64,000 bases of DNA, from NCBI GenBank assembly GCA_016081115.2, contig JABTTQ020002610.1, forward strand, positions 1,922,030 through 1,986,029, read 5' to 3'. The notes beneath the pieces were generated by a model. The model was not told the origin of the DNA and ran no database searches. It worked only from the letters and a program-made list of their open reading frames with translations. This DNA is from Rehmannia glutinosa (lineage: Eukaryota; Streptophyta; Magnoliopsida; Lamiales; Orobanchaceae). Of the stretch, positions 1 through 11,464 are shown one piece after another; position 1 is the stretch's first letter, and each line of letters opens with the position of its first letter. The translations under genes were made by a program, and so were the position numbers.

Positions 1-1844
1 AGGGTTTGGGTTTAGAGAGAAGAGTGAGAAAAAAAAGAGAGAGAGAGAGACGGATGGTTGTTGAATCAAGCATTTGTTAATATTGTTTAATAGATAATTT
101 ACTTTAAAAATGCTTATTTGACAATTTCGTATACAATTAGTATATGTATAATATAGTTAATTTTAAAACTTACCATAAATCAAAATAAGTATTTAATATT
201 CAATATTATATTTATAAATATTGAATAATCTTTACATTACTTTGAAGAATATAAAATTTATCAAAATATATTGTTATTCTATTATAAGGAGTATTTAAGG
301 GTGCTTGAAATAATTTTATTTTTTGTAATAAATTGAAGAATAATTTAATTTTTAATTAATATTAATTAAGCTCGTTTAGGCTCGATTAAGCTCGAAAAAG
401 TTCGTGAGCCATCAATATGTTCGATAAATTCAGCTCGAGTTCGACTCGATAATAAACGAGCCAAACTCAAACACTCAAAAGCTCGGCTCGGTTCGGTTTA
501 ATTGCAACCTTATGTCTACCCTATATCGAAAATCATGGTCGCTCCTATGTTTTAGAAGGTCTCGCAAGAAAAAATGGGCCATCTATATTCATATAAAAAT
601 TTAAAAATAACTAATTAATCAAGATTATACGAAAATTAATTTCTTTAATCACAACATAAAATAATAAAATATTATTACAATTTTAATATTTCGAATTCAC
701 GAAAATAGTGCTACAAAAGAGATACTTCAATATCATTACATCATATATTTAAAGGAACAAAGCTAGTCGATACTCAATTCGAGATTGATCATTAAAAGCT
801 TATTTGAGCTCCGTTTATTAACATAACAAACCAAACTTGAACATATTTCTATTTGATACGAATATAAAGCTCGGTTTGACTCGATTTTGTTGGGACATTT
901 TTGCTAATTTGATCTTCACTTTCTAACTTAAACCCTGGATCGACTTGTTTAATTATACATGTTAACTTACCCGCATTATTTCATAGGTAACCTGCACTCC
1001 GATCCATTTATGTACAATAAAATAATTTTTATTTGTATTTAATAATTTCAACTAAATAAATTTATTTTTAAAAGAAATAATTACTACAAGTCTACAACAC
1101 ACTATTCAATTAATAAAAAATATCACAGTTCCTAACATTAAAAAAACAAATTAACATATACATAAATAACATAACACACTTATAATATTTTGAGGATAAA
1201 TAACCCATGAAACCTGGACACACGCCTATTAATTTCGTGTTAGGTTCAGATTGGGTTTACATGTCGAAGTCCGAAATTGACACTCTAATTCTATTATACG
1301 GATAACTATAATATGTCTACTAAATATTTTACTTCAAAATACGGAGTATTTAAGCGCTCTTCGAAATATAGTGTCTACCCTATATCGACAAACAAACTGC
1401 TACTCGAGCTCGTTTGTTGCTCAGCCTTGATTAAAGCTCGTTTGAGACGATTCGATTAATAATCAAACCAAACTCAAATACGATTTTAAAAGTTCGATTA
1501 TAATCCAAACAAGCTTGAAAAATATTAATATAAAACACTATATATTAATTTTTATATTTTCTAAATATGAGAATAAACAGTATAATTTACATTAAATACA
1601 AATCATATTAAAACAAGCAATGTTAACATTTCCGAGCATTAAAGTTTGAACACAAACCTGTGATGAGAAATAACACACAAAAAGAAAAGCCACAAAATAA
1701 GCTTTTGATACTACATAAGTTTGAACACAAGAACCTCTCTAAGGGGATAACACAACCAATCCACTAGGCTAATCAACGGTTTTTGAAGAGCTAGCATTCT
1801 GTTTTATATATAACCTAAATTTAATTAAACCATTAGTTTAATTA
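1..1844. repeat. AT-rich spacer with dispersed aGCTCG-rich repeat segments
   Basis: No coding signal was recognised. Three stretches (about 361-500, 769-890 and 1391-1515) share the words gctcg, gactcga, aaacgagc and ccaaactcaaa in both orientations. This is the look of a degenerate family of self-complementary plant repeats whose sense and antisense words pair. A short GA run sits at 37-50. No target duplication or clean terminal repeat could be fixed, so these may be fragments of one decayed element. Confidence 0.4.
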
Positions 1845-2350
1845 ATGAGCTATTTTTCCCTCCAGAACGAAAAATCTCCTTCACAAATTGATGTGTTTGC
1901 TGCTAATCAATACGTCTCTGTCTCTCTCTCCAGCCATCACAGACCACTTCAGCAGGTTCCTGAAATTATCACCTCGGTGTCCACCAGCGGCAAATTCTAC
2001 TTGGACGCGATCCGCTGCTTACCAAGTTTTCTTGAAGGTAAATCCGATTTTGATTTGGTTAATCACTAAAATATGTGGTATTGTCGTTTATGTCCTATGA
2101 GTTCAATTTTAATGTCTCACTACTTCAATTTCAATATCCCATGATTCAATTTATTTTTTGTTGAATTATATAGAAGATACAACTTGATTGCACACCAAGT
2201 GTTTGTGATAATGTTCAACCAAAGTTTAATGAATTGCCTGGTAGGGTTGATAGAGATAATATGTTTTGGCTTGGTATCCTAGAGCAGAACTAGGATCAGG
2301 AAAATAAATTTAACAATTGGCATACGTCAAATGGAAAAAGAATAGCAGCA
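1845..2350 (+). other. Unrecognised exon-like segments upstream of the APC2 remnant
   Basis: A 74-codon ORF (1845-2069) follows a CT-rich leader. A second segment around 2180-2345 reads in a coding-like way (containing NELPGRVDRDNMFWLG), ends at a stop and is followed by gtaagt-like sequence. I do not recognise either as a known family and could not join them to APC2. They may be 5' exons of another broken gene or chance ORFs. Confidence 0.15.
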
Positions 2351-2492
2351 CAAGGTAAGTGCATATGTTGACAGGGATAGGGGTTGATTCTAATTAAGTG
2401 AATATTTTGTGGCCAATGAGTTAGTTGCAGTATTCTGTTTGAAGTTCACTGAAGAATAACTTTTCCTCCGGTGGATTTTGTTTCTTTCTCAG

Positions 2493-4496
2493 GATGAGGA
2501 ACTTAATATACCTGGACCAGTGGACCAGCTTCTGAGTGATTATGCTAAAAGGTTTCATGAAATTAAGACCCTCGTAAGCTCCTCCGGAAGAAAAATCTTG
2601 GTACTGTAAAGGTCAGTTGCTCCCAATTAAAGTGGATCCAGCATTTGTTTTTGAAATAGAAAATTTTAGTTGGACAAAATTTTAGTTGGACTTTTGAAGT
2701 CAGCCACGCTCGTTTTATATTTAGAATTTTGAAGTGCTTTTATTTGTAAAGCCCATTTTACTTGCAAAATTGAACTCCAGAAAGCATGAAAAGTATTTTC
2801 CTAAATAAATCTAAAAAAGAGCCTTATTGGATCAAGATAATAGTAATAAAGGGTTAACATGATAAATGCTGAGAAAATATAACGATTGAAATATAACACT
2901 ATCTGTGTGGCATATGCATTGCCATCTTTCTTAGTGTTCTCTGTTACCTTGTTCAAACAACGTTAAGTATGCCATGCAATTTTGTTGGTTTTTGTATTTC
3001 TTTATATAATTCTCAATCTCTATCTTTCACTCTCTTGTTTCCTGTGTTAATTTAGGGAATCCTAGCAGAATCGATACAGGATTCAGGTGACCATAGATTT
3101 ACTTTGGTGGAAGCCTTGGCTGAGAGTGGAAAGACTGGAGTTAATAGTGGTGGCTGTGAAGAGCTTTTAGCGGGTGATGAGGATTGAGAGAGATCAGTGG
3201 CATCTGTTGAGGACCAACTGCGTAAAGAAATGACTGTTTATGAGGTACATGGTTGGAAAATTTATATCTCCACTTCTGATGTGCATATCTTTTAGATTCT
3301 GTAGCTTTTTGGACCTTGCAGCATCACTTTTTAGTTATTTTTTTTCCTTCTCTCGATTTTTGAGTTGTACTCCTTCCTCTTCATGTCATGTTAAAAGCAG
3401 TAAGTTTGCCAGATTTCTGTTTCTGGCAGACAACATTTAGCCAAAATGGCATCTTTATAAGTAATTGGGTAAGATAAGTGTGGAGTTGGCTCAAGAACTT
3501 ACCAACTCCAAATGGACGGCATAAGATAAAACCAAAAATTTTCATAGAGATTTGATTCCAAGTTTTGATACTATGTTCTCCGTCAGCTTTTCCAAAGGTT
3601 TGTTCAGATTGAGATTGATCATTTTTTAATTTAGATTGTCTAAATTTGTGAAGGAAATAAGATATGTAGGCAATTTGAACGAGTGACTGAGTGCTGCAAA
3701 TATTTGAAATTCTAGAGCATTACCTCTTCATCTTCAGCGTGTTTATATTTGAAGTTAAAGCTTGTTATTTCTGTTACCATTGTGCCTATATGGGTATTAT
3801 ATCTATTCTCAAAGATCTCTCTCTACTGTGCAATCATTGTTACCAAGAACATATGCTACATAAAGTTGTCACTTATCAGTGAATTATCTGATGGATCGGA
3901 TATGTTCTTCCTACTGTTTTTCGTTTTTCCTTTAATCCTGCCACCGATGTAATGAACAGAATCTTGCTTTACTATGGATAATTGTTTGATGCCAATGTGA
4001 CGGATATGAATCTCCTAACTGTTATAATTATTCTTGTCTTGTTTATACTGTATAAAAAAGAGTGAGTTTCTCTGTTGCACGTTGATGTTAGAACACGTTG
4101 ATGTTAGAGTAATTAAATATTAAATGATTCAGCTCTCTAACAACTTAAGCTTTTGGATTTTAACAATTTGCAGTGACAACTAAGTTGACCATTTTTTGTT
4201 CTTTTATATTTTTTTTTCAAAAAATTGTTGCAGAAATTTATCACAGGAATGCTTACCAATTTTGGAAGCATGGCGTTGGATCGAATTCACAATACTCTCA
4301 AGGTAATCCTGAGTTTTGGCAGATTATTACACGATAGCGATTATCGAATCAAATAACACAATGTTTGTTACAGATGTTTTGCATAGGTGATCCTCCCTAT
4401 GACAAATCACTCCAACAGTTGCAGAGCTTTTTGGCTGGCCTAGTTGCGGAAGAGAAGCTTGAACTTAGAGATGGAATGTATTTATTGAAAAAATAA
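2493..4496 (+). pseudogene. APC2: APC2 (anaphase-promoting complex cullin subunit) 3'-end remnant
   Basis: Four exon-like blocks match the C-terminal part of plant APC2, the cullin scaffold of the APC/C ubiquitin ligase. They are 2493-2611 (LNIPGPVDQLLSDYAKRFHE), 3056-3244 (GILAESIQDSGDHRF... to VEDQLRKEMTVYE), 4234-4302 (KFITGMLTNFGSMALDRIHN) and 4374-4496 (MFCIGDPPYDKSLQQLQSFL... to the stop). Each has gt/ag intron borders. The winged-helix tail that binds APC11 in functional APC2 is therefore represented. It is broken: one base is missing after HEIKT so the frame shifts, an in-frame TGA follows LLAGDED, and I could find no exon for the segment expected between the first two blocks. Everything N-terminal is absent. 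Introns are retained, so this is a segmental rather than a processed pseudogene. It ends 392 bp before the eL43 coding block. Confidence 0.8.
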
Positions 4497-4888
4497 AGTG
4501 CCCATGAGTTGTCATCGTATTTATTATTTGTGCTGAAACTCGTAATTAGGATTTTAACAGCTCTTATCTTTGGTGATGAGGAAATTGAAGGAAGCCCAAG
4601 TGTTGGTTGGCAAAGAGGAGGTTTTTCAAGCAACTGTAATTTATCAAGTTGTGAAGCAAGCTTGTTTGCCCCTGTTGTATTAGTTGGTATAAAACCTCCT
4701 TTTATTTTATACCCCTTTAAAATCTGTCTTCTTCAATTTTTTAATTAGTTGTTCTTGTTATGATCCAACTATTAACCAATGTTTTTGTAATTTTGATGTT
4801 CACTTTAGATATCAGTGTTATTAGTTATACATACAATACGGTTCTCGATGATTGTGTTCTTTACTCTTTAAGTATTTGCTTTATGCAG

Positions 4889-5549
4889 GCCAAGAGAATC
4901 AAGAAGGTTGGCATTGTTGGGAAATATGGCAAGTGCTATTCTTTTAATTACTTCTTTTCTCATTATGGTGTTTACCCTTCATTTTTCATTATTTAAGTAA
5001 GCATTGTGTTACCTCAGGTAGCCCTTAGCTTGTTAAAATTTGAATATTACGTGGGCATTGTTTGATATGTGTTTCATATCATTTCAGGCACCCGTTATGG
5101 TGCTAGTTTGAGAAAGCAGATTAAGAAGATGGAAGTTAGTCAACACAGCAAGTATTTCTGTGAGTTCTGTGGAAAGGTATGTTATGCATTGAGAGTTCAC
5201 TTTATTACATGATGGGGTTTGTTAGTCTTACCTTGGTCAGTTATTCATCATGGTTTAACCGTAGAGCTTCTATTACAGTATGCAGTGAAGAGGAAGGCTG
5301 TTGGCATTTGGGGTTGCAAGGACTGTGGCAAAGTGAAAGCAGGCGGTGCCTACACATTAAAGTAACGATTTAAACAATGCCACTACACGATTATATGTTG
5401 CACACAATTTTCATTATGCAACTTCATGTTATTATGGAACACATCTATGTTTCATTTGTTTAACTTGTGTTTGTCTACATTGCAGCACTGCTAGTGCCGT
5501 GACTGTTAGGAGCACCATCAGAAGGCTGAGGGAGCAGACCGAGAGTTAA
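4889..5549 (+). CDS. RPL37A: 60S ribosomal protein eL43 (L37a), four exons, initiator exon not located
   Basis: Four exons (4889-4928, 5088-5176, 5279-5361, 5486-5549) join in frame to give AKRIKKVGIVGKYG, TRYGASLRKQIKKMEVSQHS, a zinc ribbon with FCEFCGK and GCKDCGK, and the terminal VRSTIRRLREQTES. This is nearly the whole eL43 protein of about 92 residues, a zinc-binding component of the large cytosolic ribosomal subunit. No frameshift or stop interrupts it. The codon for the initiator Met must come from an upstream exon, because 4889 directly follows a ttatgcag acceptor; I could not identify that exon. The first intron shown (4929-5087) begins with GCAAGT instead of GT, the strong form of a GC-AG donor, and the other introns are GT-AG. 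A hAT MITE begins 78 bp after the stop, so the 3' UTR may run into it. Confidence 0.88.
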
Positions 5550-5626
5550 ATTTATTAGAGTTTTGGATTTGGAAGTACTATCATTTTTGAAGTTTTAATT
5601 TCAATTAAAGAAACTTTAGACTTTGA

Positions 5627-6241
5627 TAGGGATGGCAACGGGGCGGGTCTGGGATGGGTTTCGCTAAACCCGGGACCCGCCCGTGAAGAAATTCACAGAC
5701 CCACAACCCGCCCTGCCCCGCATTGGACCCACGACCCGGCGGGTTAGACCCGCCGTGCACCGCTGAAATTTAATGTAATTAATCCGCTGCCAGTTTTCCG
5801 AATAATTTCGCTGGAAATAATCCCACTGTGAAGTCTTTTAAATTTCATTCTAAGGTCTTTAATAGTTGTAATTAAAATTCTAATTATTATTTTTTTTTAA
5901 TTATTTTCTCAAGTCCACCCAACAAGCTTACATGCCTAATTGTCCTACAGCAAAGACGATTGTTCACTTGCAAAGAAAAATAAGAAATAGAAGACTTACT
6001 GAACTTGAGTGAAAGACTGATCCCATAGAGTCTAGATAAAAAAATATTAATATTATTTAAATAATATTTTAATTGTATATGGGGCGGGTCCGGGCGGGTT
6101 CATAAGGACCCGTTACTAGCCCGGACCCGCCGGGTTTTCTTAAAACGGGTCCAAGACCCGCCCGGGACCCGTTTGACCGGGTTTGTTTGGGGCGGGTTTG
6201 ATGCAGAGCCGAGTTTTGACTCGCCACCATTGCCATCCCTA
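5627..6241. mobile_element. hAT-type MITE, 615 bp, TSD gactttga
   Basis: Perfect 8-bp target duplications gactttga flank the element (5619-5626 and 6242-6249). The terminal inverted repeats begin tagggatggcaa and end ttgccatcccta. Both ends are very GC-rich with many ccgcc/ggcgg words (for example acccgcccg), while the middle is AT-rich. An 8-bp TSD with TAGGGATGG-type ends is typical of non-autonomous hAT elements. No transposase reading frame is present. Confidence 0.93.
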
Positions 6242-6249
6242 GACTTTGA

Positions 6250-6866
6250 GTTATTTGTACTTTCTCTGCAATATGTTACTGAAGTTCTTGAAATCTGGCA
6301 AGTGTTTTTGAATGCATAACTTGGTAAAGGCATCCCTATTAGTTTTCTGTTCTACTGTTATATTGTGGAACTGATGTTTTTTAGTTGTGATCCCATCCAA
6401 TGAGCGGGTAGTTAGCTTCGAGCAAAGCAGGGTAGTTAGCCTTGTTGCTCGAGTGCTGATTGTTTGTTAGCTTTTGAATAGCTTTCGCTATTGCTTCGGA
6501 TATTTACAAAAATTATCATGAGTTTTAGGCCTTATTACAAAAAGAATTCCAGTTATTTCTCATAATTACAAGCCCCCTTTAAATGTTACAAGCTCTTTGA
6601 GGTTTGAATTTAATTAACAAATGCCCTCTTTTTGAGGGTGCAATTTTTAAAAGTAAATGTGAAAGGGGTATTTTTTTGTGATTAAGTGAAATGTTAAGAA
6701 TAGTTTTTGAGGGTCAGCAGCAGATAGTAGTCTTTGTGTCTATTTTCTATACAAAATTGGTGCGAGTCATGCAGTTTTATGAAACAATTATCCAGCCGAA
6801 TTCATGCTGAGCAATCTTGGAACCAATTATAGTGAGATCCCAAAATATTAGAATCAAATGTTTCTA

Positions 6867-6922
<56 letters not shown>

Positions 6923-7404
6923 TCTGTTGATGTGCCTTGAAAAATGGGTTTTGGAAAGCGGTGTAAAAAATGTGATTATTAGCCTATTAGGATAGGAATG
7001 TAGAACGGAACTTTATGTATGTTTGATTGTATTTTAAGAAAATGATGCATGAATATAAATTGGTCAATCACAAATATAGCCCCAAAAACCGAAGAAAAGA
7101 AGAGATAATCTTTTTGAAAGCAATTCATTAATTTTAAAAACACATAATTGAGAAATATTGTTAGATTTAGAGTATAAAAATAAATAATCGAAGTTCTAAC
7201 TTTAAAATGCATGGGAAGTTAACTTTTATTAATGAGGATTGCATTTGAATAACTAACATTTTGGAAAATATAAAGTGAGATCAAATTAAGTTTTATCATA
7301 TTCTCAAAAAAAAAAAAAAAAAAAAAAATTAAGTTTTATCATCATCAATGGTCATATAGAGTACAATGAAGTTTTATTTTCTTCAGACAAATAGAATCTC
7401 AGGA
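6250..7404. other. Intergenic stretch with (AT)n(GT)n microsatellite
   Basis: A compound microsatellite occupies 6867-6920 (about 12 AT units then 15 GT units) and a poly-A run lies near 7304-7328. The rest is AT-rich with no coding or terminal-repeat signal that I can support. Confidence 0.7.
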
Positions 7405-8229
7405 GATCCTAGATACAAATATTTGACAAAATATTTTGCCACAATATAAAATAGCGACAAATGCACATTCATTGTCAACTAAAAATGTGTTTCCGTGACG
7501 AATAATGGCGTCACTACTCGCTTGAAGAAATAAATGACAAAATGTGATATTGTCATGAAGGAAAATATTTTCATCATCTTTGTTAATTAACAAATTATGA
7601 CAATATTTTACAAAATATTTTGCCACAATATAAAATGGCGACTAATGCACATTCATTGTCACTAAATATGTGTTTCCGTGACGAAATAATGGCGTCACTA
7701 CTTTTTTGAAGAAATAAATGACAATGTGATATTGTCATGAAAGAAAATATTTTCATCATTTGTTAATTGATAAATTATGACAAATATTTGACAAAATATT
7801 TTGCCACAATATAAAATAGTGACAAATACACATTCATTGTCATTAAATATGTGTTTCGTGACGAAATAATGGCGTCACTACTTTTGTGAAGAAATAAATG
7901 ACAAAATATGAAATTATCATGAAAGAAAATATTTTATGACACCAAATGGCTTAATGGATTATAATCTAATTGTCATTAAAAGATTTTCCTCCTAAATTTT
8001 GGTGCGAAATTCTGCCGTCTAAAATTACTATGACGGATTTTAGTTTATCGTCATGGAATAATAATAATAGTGACGACATATAAGATCAAATGTGACGCAC
8101 ATAAATGGTGTCATAAGAAAGTAATTTTCATTGACAAAAATAAAATTAAATCCTTTGTTAGTTAACAAATTATGATAAAAACTTATGAGTGTAAAGAAAT
8201 TCATCATAAAATGTGTGATTTCTGTAGTG
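7405..8229. mobile_element. CACTA-like terminal region with three tandem ~183-bp repeats
   Basis: Three consecutive copies start near 7417, 7602 and 7782. Each contains tgacaaaatattttgccac, a cattcattgtca word, gtgacgaaataatggcgtc and catgaaagaaaatatttt. Short gtgacg/tgtcat words recur throughout. The right border reads atttctgtagtg, which on the other strand is cactacagaaat, a classical CACTA-type terminus (end at 8229). Subterminal arrays of short repeats are characteristic of CACTA (En/Spm) elements. No left terminus or transposase was found, so this looks like one end or an internally deleted derivative. Confidence 0.6.
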
Positions 8230-10561
8230 CTTGGTGGTCTCGGAAATAGTAAAAATCGAAATTTATAAATAACAGACTAGTAATTGGATTGAAGAAGATG
8301 ATTATGTTCGAAAATTGTCATTCTCGAGTGAGAATTCTCGAAAATTCTTGCGGCTAGTGTTTTGAGAATACCCGCCGCTACGTGAGGGTCTCCTCCGATT
8401 ATATTCACCAATTTATTTAATTTACGACTATTACCAGTTTATTACCAGCATTTAATTTCTTGAGTTTATATGCATGCGCTAGGAAGTGTGTATTTTAAAT
8501 AGATATGTACACATTCCACCATATAAGGTTAGAGAATTTTGTAATTTTTAAGGTTACAAACAAGTATAAAGGGCAATGGCAATCCCATTTCTAATCCTCA
8601 TATTCTGTCTCATATTTCATTCCTTCATGTCAAGAAAATCATGTCTTAAAAATAGTAGGAGGATAGCATATTTGAATTTGTGTTATTAATCCTCTTACAC
8701 TGTTTCTCAATGGTTTAAAGTTCGTAGATGTTGTTTGTCTCTGTGAATTTCCCTAAGTAGCTATAGACTTGATTATAATTTAAATTTTAGAGATCTATTC
8801 TGCAACAACTTATATTCTTATAATCTCATCTACAAATTATGGTCAATGGTTTTGAGAATTGGTAGACCGGATCCAGGTTCCATAATAGGAATCTGAACTG
8901 TGTAGGTAGGTTCGGTTCTTTGCTTTCAAAAATCGTAGAACCGGTAGTTAAAATCGATGACTTTTATTTTTCAGTAAAAAAATGCTGGAAGAAATGTAAA
9001 ATATTTATTATAATTTTTATATTCACAATCACATGAGACATGTCTTAAACCAAATGTTGTAAGTGAGCTACGTGAACTTTGATTCATCTATACCTTAAGA
9101 GGATACGCAGACATCTTAATATTATTATAAATATTAAGTCCAATTTCTTTTCTATTTTTTTCTTTTTTTCTTTTTAATCGAAATTAATAAATTATTTTAA
9201 ATCGAAACCATTGAGGAATCAGGTTCCCATTTAGAACCTAAACTACTAGTTCCAGTTCCAAAAGCGGAACCATGAGGCTTTGGTTTCGGTTCCTATTCTC
9301 CATTTTGGAAGAACCGAAACTGTGGCCACCCATAACTAATTGCAATTGGAGAATTACATTTTCGGTAAACAAAGTTTGCGGGAAGAAGAAGAAAAAGAGA
9401 TAAGTCTAACTTGTAAAAATAAGAAAGAGAAATTTTTAGTCTTTTACTCGAAGTAAAATTCTGTAAAATAAAAAAAGATTATATACCTTTTTCAATTCTT
9501 TTGGTAAAAAGAACAATATATTTTCTTTTGGGTAAGAACAGAATCTGAAAGGGAGAAAAATAATATTTCTTTCATCTTAATTTTAGAAGTCAAATTAACT
9601 TTTTTAGTGTAATTTTGAAAGTAACAGACCAATTGGTAAATTTTTATTTTTTTGGTTTCCTATAATGGCAATTAATTAATAGATTAATTATCGTAGTTAT
9701 ATATAAATGCTTACGTAAAAATGGGTCCATTAAACTTGACGGGGAGGGACCGCTAGGCCGTTGCCTCGGTGACTAGCCTCGGGATAGTCCTATAGTCGAT
9801 GTCCGATCACACGACTCGGATTTTATTTGATAGATTATTTGTAGTTGTAACCTCTCTTGAAGATGTAGGTGCGGCTAGCCAATATAATATTTTATCTCGA
9901 TACTTCATGGATCTCCATTGATATATCTACACATGGAAATAGATATAATTTATTTTATTGCTCATATTTTCAAAGATTTTTTTGTGTGTCTATGTGAGTT
10001 ATCACATTTGATTTGAGTACTTATGAAATATTGGTTTATTACTTGAAATATTTTTTTAATTATACATAGTGCGTTTGTATTTTCAGAATATAAAAATATA
10101 TAATTTTATATGTATGTATATACCGTATCTCGTATCCTTAAAATTTCAAAATATGTCATATTGTCGTACCCATGTCGTATAATATTTGTGTCATGTATCC
10201 GTATTAGTGCTTTATAGACGTGCAGCCAATGTTGTTAATTTACGAATATTGTTGGTTGGCATGTCACTCATTAACATGCAACCGTTCTCGAGTTTATTGC
10301 ATAATTATGATTCCATTTCTTTTAAATAATGAATTACTGATTTCAACATGGATCAGAAGGAAAAATTAAAAATTAAAAAGAAAGAGGTCAATATCCAAAT
10401 ATCAGTTAAATAAGATTTTATAAGCTCATACATCTTATTAGATTTTTTTATAGTTTATAAGATGTTATATCTTATTTTCAAAATAATTGGTTGAAGTGTT
10501 TGGAGATAAAATAAAATGATGGAACTTATAAAATAATGTTAGTAATTACATCTTTTTATAA
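8230..10561. other. Intergenic; degenerate GGTTCGGTTC-type repeat and one 37-codon ORF
   Basis: Between about 8840 and 9332 the sequence is dense in ggttcc/ggaacc, ggttcggttc and gaaccg words in both orientations and ends ggccaccc, resembling a decayed hAT MITE; the left terminus is not recognisable. A 37-codon ORF (8576-8689) starts MAIPFLILIFCLIFHSFMS, which would be a hydrophobic signal-like N-terminus, but nothing else supports it as a gene. The remainder is AT-rich without recognised features. Confidence 0.35.
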
Positions 10562-10767
10562 TTAGGCAAAAACTTGTGTAAGACGGTCGCACGGTGCGAT
10601 GGGTGAAACTTTGATGTAAAAAAGTGATATCTTGTCCGAATACAATAAAATTAAGTGTATTCAAACAAAGTATCACTTTTTACACTAATTAAAGTATCAT
10701 TTTTACACTAGAAGTATCATTTTTACACTAAAAGTGCAATCCGCCGCACAAAGACGATCTGCCTAAT
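10562..10767. mobile_element. Small MITE with attaggca ends
   Basis: The left end reads ttaggcaaaaacttgtgtaa followed by gacggtcgcac; the right end on the reverse strand reads ttaggcagatcgtctttgtg. The element is about 205 bp. Inside are three tandem atcatttttacacta-like words (10672-10732). A target duplication is not clear, so the superfamily is left open. Confidence 0.5.
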
Positions 10768-10970
10768 CACCTGGGGGCTTCTTAAGATCTTCATACACAT
10801 CTCCTTTTGTGTATATTCCTTCTCAATAGTGAAACCTCATTTATGATTTCAAAGTGAACTGCATCTAGTTGATCCATGGTTTCACCGCAAGCAATTTGAA
10901 ATTTTCAAATTTGTGAACACCAACAGACAGTTTATTTTCTTTAATTTGTTCGATCCTTCACAAATTAAAG

Positions 10971-11281
10971 TTAGTTTATTCCGATTTCTTTTGTAGATTT
11001 GCAAGATTTGACTTTATTGAACATTGCTTTGTCCAATGTCTTGTAGAGTATGTCCTTGGCCACATTGTTCAAGTTGTATCTCTTCATATCTTCATTTTTC
11101 CACTCGATCCTTGGTTTTTCAACCATGGTTGGTCTTTCTTCAAAGAACAACTTCTTCTCCTTGATTCTTGTTTCTTCTTTACAGTAGTGTTCACTTTTAA
11201 TATTTGTAGTGGCCCATCCTCTATCACAAGCCACATTTCATAATGTAATGCGATAGATGAGCTGCGTGACGAATTTTCCAA
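10971..11281 (-). pseudogene. copia gag fragment (element 0)
   Basis: Two overlapping reading frames on the minus strand together match the start of Ty1/copia gag: HYEMWLVIEDGPLQI, then RYNLNNVAKDILYKTLDKAM and FNKVKSCKSTKEI. This is the conserved UBN2-type gag core. The frame shifts in the middle and nothing of pol follows toward lower coordinates. A sequence resembling the usual copia primer-binding site (tggtatcgagtg on the minus strand, 11451-11462) lies just upstream of the gag, as expected. Confidence 0.7.
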
Positions 11282-11464
11282 TCATCAAATTCTTCAACAA
11301 AGTGAACATAGGAATGCGTGTCGATTTGCTTCCATGATAATAACTTTGCTTAAAATGAAAGATTTTGAAAATACAAGTGTTTTAAAACCTTTTTTTGAAA
11401 AGATAGAGATCTAGTTCAAGAACAGTCTGCGGAAGGCTCAATGAACCGACCACTCGATACCAAT

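Noticed and set aside
1..16. Telomere-like agggtttgggtttag
   Set aside because: Only about two imperfect units; too short to indicate a telomere or interstitial telomeric array.
6100..6333. 77-codon minus-strand ORF
   Set aside because: It lies in the GC-rich end of the hAT MITE; opened by repeat composition.
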